The position numbers and the translations under genes are program-made. From NCBI GenBank assembly GCA_017307505.1, contig JAFKEE010000020.1:310001-374000 (forward strand): DNA of 64,000 bases, given 5' to 3'. Of the stretch, positions 44,802 through 54,683 are shown one piece after another. The stretch's first letter is position 1; every line of letters begins with the position of its first letter. The notes below the pieces were generated by a model, which saw only the letters and a program-made list of their open reading frames with translations, had not been told where the DNA came from and made no database searches. This DNA is from Acidobacteriota bacterium (lineage in GTDB: Bacteria > Acidobacteriota > Terriglobia > Bryobacterales > Bryobacteraceae).

Positions 44802-45980
44802 CTACAAAGGAAAGACCTCCAAACGGTCGGGATCAAAGCGAATCTGGCGTTTCTCCACATAGGATTGCACCGCCAGCAGCGGCGGCAAAATCGAGATGGA
44901 GGCGACGCCGCAGTCCCCGTTCGGGTGTTTTCTCGACTTGCAGCAATCCAGGAAGTTTCTGACGTGATCGGCGGTGATGTCGCCCGGGGTGCGTTTCACC
45001 ACCGGTTGGGCGCCCTTCTCCGCCGAGAGGAATTCGTAGCGGTTCCGATTGACGAAGAGCCGGCCTTTGTCGCCATAGAAGGTGATGCCGTACTCGGGCG
45101 GATTCCCGTAGGCGTTCGACTGGAACAGAGTGGAGAAGCCGTCGTACTCGAAAAGCGCGTTGCAGGTGTCGGGGGCGGTGCGGCCATCGTGGAAGTCGTA
45201 GTAGATGCCGCCGGCGAAGCTGACGGTCCTGGGGGCCCGCTCGCCCATATACATGTGGACCACGTCCATCCAGTGATGGCCGAAGTCGGTCATTTTCCCG
45301 CCGTTATAGTCAAGATAGGCCCGGAAGTTGAAGTACTGGCCGGGATCCCAGTCCCGATACTTCACCGGCCCCAGGAAGCGGACCCAATCGAGGTTCGACG
45401 GTTTCTCGGCGGGTTCGGTCACCATGCGGCGGGTGAGGCCGCCGTGCCAGATGGCGTCGATATGCGAGATCTTCCCCAGCCTGCCGGTGCGGACGAAGAG
45501 TTCCAGAGGTTCGATGTAGATGGGCCCGGAGCGCTGCTGAACCCCGATCTGCAGGATCCGGTCGTTGATCCTGGCGGCCTTGACCATCTGGGGCGCTTCC
45601 TCCCGCGTCCGGCACATCGGCTTTTCGACGTAGACGTCCTTGCCTGCATTCATGGCGTCGACGGCGTGCGTTTTGTGCCAGTGGTCCGGCGAGCCGATGA
45701 GCACCGCATCCACTTCCTTCAGCGCCAGCAGGTCCTCATGGGCCCGGAAGGTCTTGGTGCCGGGCGCCTTCTGCTGCGCCTCATCGATGCGGGCAGCGTA
45801 GACGTCGCACAGCGCCCGGACCTCGAGATCGGCATTCTTCTGGAAGAGTGTCATCACGTAGGTGCCGCGATTGCCAGTGCCAATCACGCCGAGACCGATC
45901 CTGTCGTTCGCCCCCAACACCCGAGAGTAGGAAAGCGCCGTCAACGCGGCACCCTTGGCTGCTTCACGCCGGGTCATCAT
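44802..45980 (-). CDS. Gfo/Idh/MocA-family oxidoreductase, Tat-exported
   Basis: A 392-residue NAD(P)-dependent sugar-type oxidoreductase. A twin-arginine signal (TRREAAKGAALTALSYSRVL) precedes the Rossmann motif LGVIGTGNRGTYV, then the conserved PDHWHKTHAVDAMNAGKDVYVEKPM with EKP lysine, and a C-terminal domain with GGKMTDFGHHWMDVVHMYM, where His/Asp residues line the active site. Exported members are common in Bryobacterales and Planctomycetes and often act on glycan-derived sugars or inositols. The substrate is unknown. Confidence 0.88.
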   Translation of the reverse strand: MMTRREAAKGAALTALSYSRVLGANDRIGLGVIGTGNRGTYVMTLFQKNADLEVRALCDVYAARIDEAQQKAPGTKTFRAHEDLLALKEVDAVLIGSPDHWHKTHAVDAMNAGKDVYVEKPMCRTREEAPQMVKAARINDRILQIGVQQRSGPIYIEPLELFVRTGRLGKISHIDAIWHGGLTRRMVTEPAEKPSNLDWVRFLGPVKYRDWDPGQYFNFRAYLDYNGGKMTDFGHHWMDVVHMYMGERAPRTVSFAGGIYYDFHDGRTAPDTCNALFEYDGFSTLFQSNAYGNPPEYGITFYGDKGRLFVNRNRYEFLSAEKGAQPVVKRTPGDITADHVRNFLDCCKSRKHPNGDCGVASISILPPLLAVQSYVEKRQIRFDPDRLEVFPL

Positions 45981-46086
45981 CGTCTGTGCTCCTTGGCGGA
46001 CTGCACTGCTTCACTTCAAACGCTGACATTTTACATGTTTGCGGACCTGCGTCCGGCGACCCTTCGTATATAAGTGGAGAACCACC

Positions 46087-48546
46087 ATGCCACACATCGT
46101 GTCTGAAGTTCGTCTGGCGGTACGATCCCTGGCGCGCAGCCGCGGTTTTGCGCTGGCGGCGATCGCCTGTCTTGGCCTCGGCATTGGCGCTACCACGGCG
46201 ATCTTCAGCGTGGTGCATGCCGTCCTGCTGCGCCCCCTGGCCTATAAGAACCCGGATGGGCTGGCGCGGATTTACACGGAGTTCCCCAAGTTCCCGAACG
46301 GCGGCCTGCGCCGGTTCTGGACCTCGGGTCCTGAGTTCCTGGAGTTGCGGCGAGACCTGAGGAGCTGGCAATCGATCGATGCCTGGCGCCTGGGCGGCGT
46401 GAATCTCTCGGGCTCCAATGAACCGCTTCGCGTCGTGGCGGGTTTCGTCAGCGGAGGCCTGATGGAGACGCTGGGAGTTCAGCCGCGACTGGGCCGGGTG
46501 CTGACGCCGTCCGACGACGTGCCGGGCGCCAATGCGGCGGTGGTGTTGAGTGCCGGACTGTGGAACCGGGCCTTCGGCAACGATCCCAACATCCTGCACC
46601 GCGAGGTGTGGCTGGACGGAAGAAAGGCGAACATCATTGGGGTGATGCCGGAGGGCTTCCAGTATCCGCCGGGCGAAACGGAACCGGCGGAGATGTGGAG
46701 CGCGCTGCAGCTCGATCCGGCGCGGCCGGGCAGCCGGGGCGGGCACAACTTCAACCTGCTGGGGCGACTGAAGCCGGGGGTGAACCTGGAGCAGGCCCGC
46801 CAGGAGGCGGCGCAGTATGTCCGGGCTACTGGCGAAAAGGAACGGGCCAACCCGAACCAGCACATGCTCAACCCGGAGGGGCATCCACTGGTGATGTTCA
46901 AACTGCAGGATGAGGTCACGGGCAGTGTGCGGCCGGCGCTGCTCGCGATGTTCGCCGCGGTGGGTTTTGTGCTGTTGATCGCGTGCGGCAACGTGGCCAA
47001 TCTTTTGCTGGCCCGGGCGGAAGCACGCCAGCGGGAGATCGCGGTGCGCCGGGCGATGGGCGCCTCTACGGCGGGCCTGGTGCGCCAGTTTGTCGTGGAG
47101 GGCATCCTGCTTTCGCTAGGCGGCGCCGTGGCGGGCCTGGCGCTGGCCTTCGGGTGTCTGAAACTGATCGTCTCGGCCGCCGGCGCAAGCCTGCCGCGTG
47201 CGGCGGAGATCGGCCTGGATCCCACCGTACTGACCTTTACCATCGGGATCTCGATCTTCACCGGCATCTTCTTCGGCTTTGCGCCGTTGGTGCAATCGCT
47301 GCCCAGACCGCTGGCCGAGACGTTGAAGGCCGCCGGCGGCCGCACCACGGCCACCCGCGAAGCTCACTTCCTGCGGCGGCTGATGATCACGTCGGAGATC
47401 GCACTCGCCCTGGTGCTGCTCATCGGCGCGGGGCTCATGGTGAGCGCCTTCTGGAAGCTGCAGGCGGTGCGCAGCGGCATCCAGCCGGACAATGTGATGA
47501 CCATGCGGGTGGCCCTGCCGCGCGAGATCTACCGCCAGCCGGCGGACATTCTGGCCTTCTGGGCGAAGCTGGAGCAAAGAGCGCGCAGCCTGCCGGGCGT
47601 TGTGAATGCATCGCTGGTAAACGGGCTGCCGCCCATCCGGCCCGTGAATGCGAATGACACCCAGATTGAGGGCTTTGTTCAGAAGCAGGGCGGCCCCATC
47701 CAGAACATCGACTACTGGAACGGCGTGGGCGTGAATTACTTTTCCACCATGGGCATCCAGCTCATCGAGGGCCGCCTTTTCAGCGAGAGCGACGGCGCCG
47801 CCAGCCAGCCCGTGCTGATCATCAATGAGACGCTGGCGCGCATTTATTACCCCGGCCAGAGCCCGATCGGGAAACGCATGCGGCCCGGATTCGACGATCC
47901 GTGGCGGACGATCATCGGAGTCGTCTCCGATGTGAAGAACGCGGGACTCGACAAGCCCGCCGGCACCGAACTCTACTTCCCCATGACGCAGACGGATGGC
48001 AACTTCCGGTCGGCGTACCTGGTGGCCAGAACCCAGGGCGACCCGGCCCAGATGGTCTCCGCGTTGCGCGGCGCCATTCGCGAACTGGATCCGGGGCTCC
48101 CCGTGTCCGGCGTCATGCCCATGACGGAAGTCGTCGCCAAAGCGCAGGCCCGGCCCCGTTTTCTCACCCTGCTGATCGCACTCTTCTCGGCCGTGGCGCT
48201 GGGCCTGGCCGCTCTTGGCATCTACAGCGTGATGGCCTACTCCGTTGCACAGCGCACCAACGAGTTTGGGATCCGCATGGCCATGGGCGCGCTGCAGGGC
48301 GACGTGCTGCGCCTGGTGTTGCGGCAGGGGTTGATTCTTGGCAGCGCCGGAGTCGGGATCGGCGCCGCGGGCGCGCTGATCCTGAATCGCCTGCTGCGCG
48401 GGTCGCTCTATGGCGTGGGTGACTTCGACCCGATTCCCTTCCTCGGCATGAGCGCGTTGCTGCTGGCGGTGACGGCGCTGGCCTGTCTCTCTCCGGCATT
48501 GCGCGCCACGCGCGTCGATCCGGTAATCGCGTTGCGCTACGAATAA
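46087..48546 (+). CDS. Orphan MacB/FtsX-like permease (acidobacterial ADOP type)
   Basis: An 819-residue membrane protein with no ATPase domain or adjacent ATPase gene. Order: an N-terminal cytosolic start MPHIVSEVRLAVRSLARSRG, first helix (ALAAIACLGLGIGATTAIFS), MacB-like periplasmic core with AVLLRPLAYKNPDGLARIY, FtsX block 1 (NVANLLLARAEARQREIAVR), a second periplasmic core, and FtsX block 2 (NEFGIRMAMGALQGDVLRLV). Two permease halves in one chain plus the ARLxEI-type motifs match ADOP proteins. The ATG at 46087 has GGAGA upstream; the frame opens at 46039. The role is unknown, perhaps mechanotransmission or stress signalling. Confidence 0.9.
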   Translation: MPHIVSEVRLAVRSLARSRGFALAAIACLGLGIGATTAIFSVVHAVLLRPLAYKNPDGLARIYTEFPKFPNGGLRRFWTSGPEFLELRRDLRSWQSIDAWRLGGVNLSGSNEPLRVVAGFVSGGLMETLGVQPRLGRVLTPSDDVPGANAAVVLSAGLWNRAFGNDPNILHREVWLDGRKANIIGVMPEGFQYPPGETEPAEMWSALQLDPARPGSRGGHNFNLLGRLKPGVNLEQARQEAAQYVRATGEKERANPNQHMLNPEGHPLVMFKLQDEVTGSVRPALLAMFAAVGFVLLIACGNVANLLLARAEARQREIAVRRAMGASTAGLVRQFVVEGILLSLGGAVAGLALAFGCLKLIVSAAGASLPRAAEIGLDPTVLTFTIGISIFTGIFFGFAPLVQSLPRPLAETLKAAGGRTTATREAHFLRRLMITSEIALALVLLIGAGLMVSAFWKLQAVRSGIQPDNVMTMRVALPREIYRQPADILAFWAKLEQRARSLPGVVNASLVNGLPPIRPVNANDTQIEGFVQKQGGPIQNIDYWNGVGVNYFSTMGIQLIEGRLFSESDGAASQPVLIINETLARIYYPGQSPIGKRMRPGFDDPWRTIIGVVSDVKNAGLDKPAGTELYFPMTQTDGNFRSAYLVARTQGDPAQMVSALRGAIRELDPGLPVSGVMPMTEVVAKAQARPRFLTLLIALFSAVALGLAALGIYSVMAYSVAQRTNEFGIRMAMGALQGDVLRLVLRQGLILGSAGVGIGAAGALILNRLLRGSLYGVGDFDPIPFLGMSALLLAVTALACLSPALRATRVDPVIALRYE

Positions 48547-48555
48547 GCGGCCGCA

Positions 48556-51054
48556 TCAATCCAACGCCTGGCGCACCTTGCGCAACAGGTCGTCGGGCGC
48601 GAAGGGTTTGGCCAGGTAGGCCAGGCCCGGCTCCAGGACTCCGCGGCTGACGATCACGGCCTCGGTATAACCGGACGTGTAGAGGACCTTCAGGCCGGGC
48701 TGCCGGGCCGCCAGCTTCTCCGCCAGGGCTCGTCCGTTCATGCCGGGCATCACGACATCGGTCAGCAGCAGGTCGATCGGGCCGGCCTGGCGATCGGCGA
48801 GCTTGAGAGCTTCTTCGCCGTTACCGGCGGCCAGCACACGATAGCCGCGCGCCTCCAGCACGGCCACCATGAACGAACGCACCTCATTCTGGTCCTCGAC
48901 GGCGAGGATGGTCTCGTTGCCTTCCGGGGCCTCCGCAGGCTGCGGCTGCAGCGGCTCGCTCTCAGGCTCAGTTTCCAGAGCCGGCAGGTGAATCTTGAAG
49001 ATGGTCCCTTCGCCCGGCTCGCTGTAGACCCAAATGGAGCCGCCGGCCTGCTTGATGATGCCGTAGACGGTGGCCAGGCCCAGCCCGGTTCCGTGGCCCA
49101 CCGGCTTGGTCGTGAAGAACGGCTCGAAGATGCGGCGGCGCGTCTCCTCGTCCATCCCGATGCCGGTGTCGCTGACCGACAACTGCACATAGCGGCCGGG
49201 AATGATCTCGGCGTGTTCCCGCGCATAGCCGGCGCCCAGGACGACCGCCGAGGTCTCAATGTCAAAGCGGCCGCCGGCCGCCATCGCGTCGCGCGCGTTC
49301 GCGGCCAGGTTCAACAGCACCTGGCTGACCTGTCCCGCGTCAGCCATCACCGCGGGCAGACGCGGCTGCAGCCTGGTGGAAAGGACGACTTCCTCGCCCA
49401 GGATCCGCTGCATCATATTGAGCGTGTCGCGGACCACCTCATTCAAGGAGATGGCCGCCGGCTGGATCACGTTCTTCCGGCTGAAGGCCAGCAACTGGCT
49501 GGTCAAGGCCGCCGCGCGGTCGCTCGCCTTGACCATCTGCTGCACGCGTTCCTGCGTGGCATCCGGCTTCCTGTTGTCCAGGATCATGCGGCCATAGCCG
49601 CTAATCACCGTGAGCAGATTGTTGAAGTCGTGGGCGATGCCGCCCGCCAGGCGTCCCACGGCGTCCATCTTCTGCGATTGCCAGAACTGCTCCTGAATTG
49701 CCTGCACGCGGCCTTCAGCCTTCTCACGCTCTTCCATCTCAGCCTGCAGCGCCACATTGGCGCCGTGGAGCCCCGCGTTGGCCGAGGCCAGCGCTTCGGC
49801 CTGGGTTGCCAGGGCGCGCTCAGCGACTCTGCGCCGCTGGATGTTCACCAGCAGGAACAGGATGATCGCCGTCTCCACCGTCAACGCGCCGGCGGCCAGC
49901 CAGATGGTCCGCCTATTTTCCTCATAGAACGAACCCGGCCGGTTGAGGATCCGGCTGCCGGCAGGGATCGTGCCTGTGTTGAAACCGAATCGCACCAGTT
50001 GGGCGTAGTCGAAGACGTAGCGTTCCCGGGCATGCTTTTCGATGGGGATGCGTTCCGGCGGAATGCCGTTCAGAAGCTGCAGCAGCTTGCGGCCGGCAAT
50101 CAGACCGTGCGGGAATCCTGCGTTGTCATTGCCTGCGAGGATGCCCTGGTCCAAAACACTGACCGAAGGGCTGAACACGGGACCGGCCGAGGCCTGGACA
50201 ATGCGCCGCAGGGCATCCGCGCGATCGAGGTACTCTTCGGTCTTGTCGTGGGTGAAGGCCGTCAGGAGGACGATGTCGTTGCGTTCGACCGCGGCCATAT
50301 GCGACACCACCTCATCCAACGTCAGTTCGGCGCCATCCACAAATTGAAACCGTAACTGCCGCCGTTGCGAGGCAATCCCTTCGAATCCCAATTTCTGTTG
50401 CTTACCCAGCGGCGAGTTGTCGCTCACCACCCAGACCCGTCCGACCCGCGGATTCATCTCCAGCGCGAGGTCGAGGATGGCTCCCAATCGGAAGTTTTCC
50501 AGCACACCCGTGAACTGTTTTCGGGGTAATTGATCGGCCAGCGGCCATTCATTCAGACCGCAGAATACAACCGGAACCTCTCCAAACACTTCGGTTCCGT
50601 GAAGCTGCATGAAGCGGATCGCATCATCGTCGGAAGCGACGATGGCATCCAACTTCCGGCCCCGGTATTTCTGAGTAAGGAACGTCAGCACCGCGTGCGC
50701 GGACTCCTCGTCTGACAGCCGCTTCCGGTCCATATACTCGGTCCAGAACTCCACCTGGAAGGCCTGTCCTTCGACACTGGAGCGAATGGCGCGCAGGATA
50801 TCATCGCTCCATTGGTAGCCGTCGTGATAGGAATTCAGGAATACTACGTGCTTCAGCGGGGGCGGATCGGCCGCGAGGGCCGGGAGAATCGACGCCACAA
50901 AGAGCGCACAAAACAGCGCGGACGCACGCCGGTGGCCCCCGCCAGAAGTCCCGCTGCAGAGGCCGGGGGTGGTGCGAAAACTCAGCAAAAATTTCGCCAA
51001 TTGTTTCAGGTCGAATCCGATAAGCTCACAGTCTATTGCGCAGAGCGTCTGCAT
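48556..51054 (-). CDS. Hybrid histidine kinase with periplasmic substrate-binding sensor and receiver domain
   Basis: An 832-residue sensor. A signal/anchor region ([20 protein letters not shown]), then a periplasmic ABC-substrate-binding-like domain ([20 protein letters not shown], to about residue 330), a membrane helix ([19 protein letters not shown]), a coiled coil, HisKA with phospho-acceptor His in [20 protein letters not shown], HATPase with N, G1 and G2 boxes ([25 protein letters not shown]), and a C-terminal receiver with Asp in [12 protein letters not shown] much longer frame opens far upstream, but the upstream part is antisense to the GH127 gene. The ATG at 51054 is preferred, without a strong ribosome site. 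The kinase is divergent from the GH127 gene. Confidence 0.88.
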   Translation of the reverse strand: MQTLCAIDCELIGFDLKQLAKFLLSFRTTPGLCSGTSGGGHRRASALFCALFVASILPALAADPPPLKHVVFLNSYHDGYQWSDDILRAIRSSVEGQAFQVEFWTEYMDRKRLSDEESAHAVLTFLTQKYRGRKLDAIVASDDDAIRFMQLHGTEVFGEVPVVFCGLNEWPLADQLPRKQFTGVLENFRLGAILDLALEMNPRVGRVWVVSDNSPLGKQQKLGFEGIASQRRQLRFQFVDGAELTLDEVVSHMAAVERNDIVLLTAFTHDKTEEYLDRADALRRIVQASAGPVFSPSVSVLDQGILAGNDNAGFPHGLIAGRKLLQLLNGIPPERIPIEKHARERYVFDYAQLVRFGFNTGTIPAGSRILNRPGSFYEENRRTIWLAAGALTVETAIILFLLVNIQRRRVAERALATQAEALASANAGLHGANVALQAEMEEREKAEGRVQAIQEQFWQSQKMDAVGRLAGGIAHDFNNLLTVISGYGRMILDNRKPDATQERVQQMVKASDRAAALTSQLLAFSRKNVIQPAAISLNEVVRDTLNMMQRILGEEVVLSTRLQPRLPAVMADAGQVSQVLLNLAANARDAMAAGGRFDIETSAVVLGAGYAREHAEIIPGRYVQLSVSDTGIGMDEETRRRIFEPFFTTKPVGHGTGLGLATVYGIIKQAGGSIWVYSEPGEGTIFKIHLPALETEPESEPLQPQPAEAPEGNETILAVEDQNEVRSFMVAVLEARGYRVLAAGNGEEALKLADRQAGPIDLLLTDVVMPGMNGRALAEKLAARQPGLKVLYTSGYTEAVIVSRGVLEPGLAYLAKPFAPDDLLRKVRQALD

Positions 51055-51175
51055 GGCAACATTCAACGCGTCTCCCACTTGCGGGTTTCTGGCGGCACCG
51101 GAAGGATCTGATGGATGGCTGCTCCCTGTTCCGAATGGCACGTTTCCGGCTCGAAATCGCACTGCTCCATGACAT

Positions 51176-51192
51176 AATGCAAGCGCATGCAA
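51176..51192 (+). promoter_or_regulatory. Second copy of the LacI-type 17-mer, overlapping the GH127 start
   Basis: AATGCAAGCGCATGCAA, identical to 1076-1092. A CATAAT (51173-51178), one base from a perfect -10, overlaps its left end and lies 8 bases before the GH127 ATG. The operator would therefore cover the -10, the transcription start and the start codon of a leaderless mRNA, a classic repression position. No Shine-Dalgarno is seen. Confidence 0.45.
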
Positions 51193-53598
51193 GCCAGCCG
51201 GATCTTTCTCGTTGTCCCCGCCGCCCTGTCGCTCGTCTTCCCCGCGGTGGCCCAGCACGATTACCCTGTCAAGCCGGTCCCCTTTACCGCGGTCCACGTG
51301 AACGATGTCTTCTGGGCGCCGCGGATCGAGGTCAATCGTGCCGTCACCATTCCCTTCGCTTTCGAAAAATGCGAAGAGACGGATCGGGTCGAGAATTTCA
51401 TCCGCGCCGCGAAGGCTCTGCAGGGCCAGGGCTACAGCGACAAGATCCCCGGCTTTCCGTTTGACGACACCGACATCTACAAAGTGCTGGAGGGCGCCTC
51501 CTATGCGCTCAGCGTGCAGCCCGATCCGAAGCTCGCAGCCTACCTCGATACCCTGATCGCGCACATTGCCGCCGCCCAGGAGCCCGACGGCTACCTCTAC
51601 ACAGCCCGCACGATGAACCCCGACCATCCTCACAAATGGTCCAGCCCGCGCCGCTGGGAATCGGAGGGTGTCGACAGCCACGAACTCTATAACCTGGGCC
51701 ACCTGTACGAAGCCGCCGCCGCCCACTATCAGGCGACCGGGAAACGAAACCTGCTCGACATCGCCCTCAAGACCGCTGACCTGCTCGACCGTACGTTCGG
51801 GCCGGGCAAGCAGGCCATCTGGCCCGGCCATCAGATTACCGAGATGGGCCTGGTGAAGCTCTACCGCATCACCGGCGAAGAGCGTTACCTGAAGCTCGCC
51901 AAGTTCATGCTCGACACACGCGGGCCTGGTGCGGAAAAAGGCGGCGGCCGCGAGTACAACCAGTCTCACGTGAAGGTCGTCGACCAGACCGAGGCCGTGG
52001 GTCATGCCGTGCGCGCTACCTACATGTACTCCGGCATGGCCGATGTGGCGGCGATGACTGGCGACTCCGCCTATGTCCAGGCGATCGATCGCATCTGGGA
52101 GAATGTCGTCTCCCGCAAGCTCTACATCACGGGCGGCATCGGCGCCACCGGCGCGGGCGAAGCCTTCGGCAAAGCTTACGAACTGCCCAACATGAGTGCC
52201 TACAACGAGACCTGCGCCGCCATCGGCAACGATTACTGGAACCACCGGCTGTTCCTGCTGCACGCCGATGCCAAGTACATCGATGTCATGGAGCGCACGC
52301 TCTACAACGGACTCATCTCCGGCGTGTCACTCGACGGCAAGACGTTCTTTTACCCCAATCCGCTCGAATCCAACGGGCAGCACGCGCGCAGCCCGTGGTT
52401 CGGCTGCGCCTGCTGTCCCGGCAACATCACGCGCTTCCTGGCTTCCCTGCCCGGCTACATGTACGCCCAGCGCGGCTCCACTCTGTTCGTGAATCTCTTC
52501 GCCGCCAGCACCGCCGGAATCGAACTGGAAGGCGCGGGCAAGATCAAGATCACCCAGCAGACCCGCTACCCGTGGGAGGGCGGCGTGAAGCTCACCGTGG
52601 ATCCGGCTCAACCGGCTGCGTTCACCGTCAATGTGCGCATCCCCGGCTGGGCTCGCGGAGAAGCGGTCCCCAGCGACCTCTATCGTTTCGCGGAACCGTC
52701 CACAGAAGCCGCAACCATTCGGGTGAACGGCCAACCCGTGACCCTGAAACTCCAGGATGGTTACGTTGCGCTCAACCGTACGTGGCGTTCCGGAGACGTC
52801 ATCGAACTAAACCTGCCCATGCCGGTCCGCCGGGTGCTGGCCCACGACCAGGTGGCCGCCGACCGCGGCCGCGTCGCGCTGCAACGGGGGCCGCTGGTCT
52901 ATACCGCCGAGTGGCCCGACAACCCCGACGGCCGGGTCCGCAACCTGGTGCTGCCCAACGATGCCAGCCTGACCGCCGAGTTCAAGCCGGACCTGCTGGG
53001 CGGCGTCACCGTGATCCGCAGCACTGCCCAAGCGCTGGCCTTCGATGCCAAGGGCGGTGTCACCCGGAAGTCGCAGCCCTTCACCGCCATCCCCTACTTC
53101 GCCTGGGCCAACCGCGGCAAAGGCCAGATGGCCGTGTGGCTCCCCGTGAACGATGCCGCCGCACGCCCCCTGGCCTACCCGTCCGTGGCCACCACCAGCC
53201 GGATCACCACCTCAGGCAAGAAAGAGCCGAAGACCATCATCGACGGCGAGCAGCCGGAGTCGTCCAGCGATCCCTCTTCCTACTTCGACTGGTGGCCCAC
53301 CAAGGGGACCACGGAATGGGTCGAGCTTGCTTTCGAGAAAGCCGCCAAGGTCTCGGAGAGCGAGATCTACTGGTTCGACGACACAGGCCGTGGCGAAGTG
53401 CGCGTGCCCGCCGCCTGGCGACTGCTCTACAAACGAGGCGATGCGTGGGTCCCGGTAGAGGGCGCAGGCAGCTATGGAACCGCCAGGGACGCCTTCAACC
53501 GGGTCACCTTCCAGCCGGTCACCACACAGGGCCTGCGACTGGAGGTCACCATGCAGCCCCAATGGTCCGCCGGCCTGCAGGAGTGGAAGGTCCGCTAA
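51187..53598 (+). CDS. GH127 family (DUF1680) beta-L-arabinofuranosidase, secreted
   Basis: An 803-residue secreted glycosidase. Signal peptide at residues 1-22 (ending FPAVAQ). The (alpha/alpha)6 barrel core carries the zinc/nucleophile motifs of GH127: AYNETCAAIGN (Glu and Cys) and WFGCACCPGNITR (CxCC). Other conserved blocks are GVDSHELYNLGHLYEAAAAH and YITGGIGATGAGEAFGKAYE. The enzyme should release terminal beta-L-arabinofuranose. The C-terminal about 160 residues add a beta-sandwich (VRLEVTM-type ending), longer than minimal GH127 proteins. The start region lacks a ribosome site and overlaps the LacI-type 17-mer. It is divergent from the hybrid kinase, which could sense a related sugar. 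Confidence 0.9.
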   Translation: MQASRIFLVVPAALSLVFPAVAQHDYPVKPVPFTAVHVNDVFWAPRIEVNRAVTIPFAFEKCEETDRVENFIRAAKALQGQGYSDKIPGFPFDDTDIYKVLEGASYALSVQPDPKLAAYLDTLIAHIAAAQEPDGYLYTARTMNPDHPHKWSSPRRWESEGVDSHELYNLGHLYEAAAAHYQATGKRNLLDIALKTADLLDRTFGPGKQAIWPGHQITEMGLVKLYRITGEERYLKLAKFMLDTRGPGAEKGGGREYNQSHVKVVDQTEAVGHAVRATYMYSGMADVAAMTGDSAYVQAIDRIWENVVSRKLYITGGIGATGAGEAFGKAYELPNMSAYNETCAAIGNDYWNHRLFLLHADAKYIDVMERTLYNGLISGVSLDGKTFFYPNPLESNGQHARSPWFGCACCPGNITRFLASLPGYMYAQRGSTLFVNLFAASTAGIELEGAGKIKITQQTRYPWEGGVKLTVDPAQPAAFTVNVRIPGWARGEAVPSDLYRFAEPSTEAATIRVNGQPVTLKLQDGYVALNRTWRSGDVIELNLPMPVRRVLAHDQVAADRGRVALQRGPLVYTAEWPDNPDGRVRNLVLPNDASLTAEFKPDLLGGVTVIRSTAQALAFDAKGGVTRKSQPFTAIPYFAWANRGKGQMAVWLPVNDAAARPLAYPSVATTSRITTSGKKEPKTIIDGEQPESSSDPSSYFDWWPTKGTTEWVELAFEKAAKVSESEIYWFDDTGRGEVRVPAAWRLLYKRGDAWVPVEGAGSYGTARDAFNRVTFQPVTTQGLRLEVTMQPQWSAGLQEWKVR

Positions 53599-53619
53599 GC
53601 CCTTCCACTCCCCTGCAAC

Positions 53620-54549
53620 CTACAGTTCCTTCATCATCTGTTCGGCCACCTGGACGGCGGCCAGGGACGGAGCCTTGCCCACCCGGAACAGCAGCTTCCA
53701 GTTGTTGGGGCGCCGTTCATAGTCCGGCTTGACGAACTTGCGCACGCCGGTTGTCGTGGTCTGCGCTTCGTAATCGACGCTGCGCGCCAGCTTCACGAAC
53801 TCGGCCAGCTTCTTCTTCAGCACCGGACGCAGCGAGTACTGGTTGTAATTCCTCTGCTGCTCTTCCTTCGCCGCCACATCGCCGCCGGCCTGCAGTTCGG
53901 CCCAGTTGTCCGGACCACCCATTTCGCTGCTCTTCAGCACGGCATAGCCCTTGCGGAACTCCTCCGGGTTGCTCTGCTGCAGAGGCTTCAAGGCATTCCC
54001 CTTCGCCAGAATCTTCCTGTATTTCGCTGCGTCGCTGCCCGTGCCCGCCGCGCTTTGCTTCCAGTTCTCCATATCCTGGTCGAAGACCATCTTCAGGCTG
54101 GAGACATCCATCTGGCTGTAGGACTTCGCCAACTGGATCCCCACCTGCCGCTGCATGTCCGCCACCATTGCGTCGGGGTTCTTCGAGGCCGCCTGGATCT
54201 TCTCTTCTTGGGATTGCACCTTCATTCCATAGTTGACGGCGTTGTAGCGTTTCTTAATGTACTCGTCGTGCGCCTTTTCGAAAGTGGGAGAAAGAACGAG
54301 CGCCTTGGCAATGGCGGCCACTTCGCGCACGGCCTGCGCGCGCTCCTCCTCCGTCATGCCCTTCATTGCCTTGCGGGCCATGCTGGTGCCATAGGGCAGT
54401 TCGCCCAGATAGTCCTTGCGGCACTCCTGCTCGGCGATGCGCTGGATATCGGCCTCCTTCAACCCCAGGCGCAGCATGGCGCCTTCCCATGCGTAACTGC
54501 TCGTGATGAGGGCGGCGAAGCCGATCGTCAGCCAGATATTGCGTTTCAT
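53620..54549 (-). CDS. Secreted helical protein of unknown function
   Basis: A 309-residue exported protein. Signal peptide at residues 1-20 (MKRNIWLTIGFAALITSSYA); the ATG at 54549 is preferred to one four codons earlier. The mature part is almost entirely helical and charged (EADIQRIAEQECRKDY, EKAHDEYIKKRYNAVNYGMK, KKKLAEFVKLARSVDY), with few cysteines and no catalytic signature. It is convergent with the GH127 gene and divergent from the spermidine-synthase-like gene. No family recognised. Confidence 0.65.
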   Translation of the reverse strand: MKRNIWLTIGFAALITSSYAWEGAMLRLGLKEADIQRIAEQECRKDYLGELPYGTSMARKAMKGMTEEERAQAVREVAAIAKALVLSPTFEKAHDEYIKKRYNAVNYGMKVQSQEEKIQAASKNPDAMVADMQRQVGIQLAKSYSQMDVSSLKMVFDQDMENWKQSAAGTGSDAAKYRKILAKGNALKPLQQSNPEEFRKGYAVLKSSEMGGPDNWAELQAGGDVAAKEEQQRNYNQYSLRPVLKKKLAEFVKLARSVDYEAQTTTTGVRKFVKPDYERRPNNWKLLFRVGKAPSLAAVQVAEQMMKEL

Positions 54550-54683
54550 TTGATCTCCCACCGATAACGCGGCACCGGGCGCAAAACCGGATCAACTTTC
54601 TACGGCGCACCGCGCACGGCCGGCAGCCATCGTCCGATACGCCCATGGGCGCTATCGGAATACCGTAGAATCGTACATTCCGC

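Noticed and set aside
51055-52263. A 403-residue N-terminal extension of the hybrid kinase frame
   Set aside because: It is antisense to the GH127 gene along its whole length and shows no domain or natural N-terminus. The kinase is better started at 51054.
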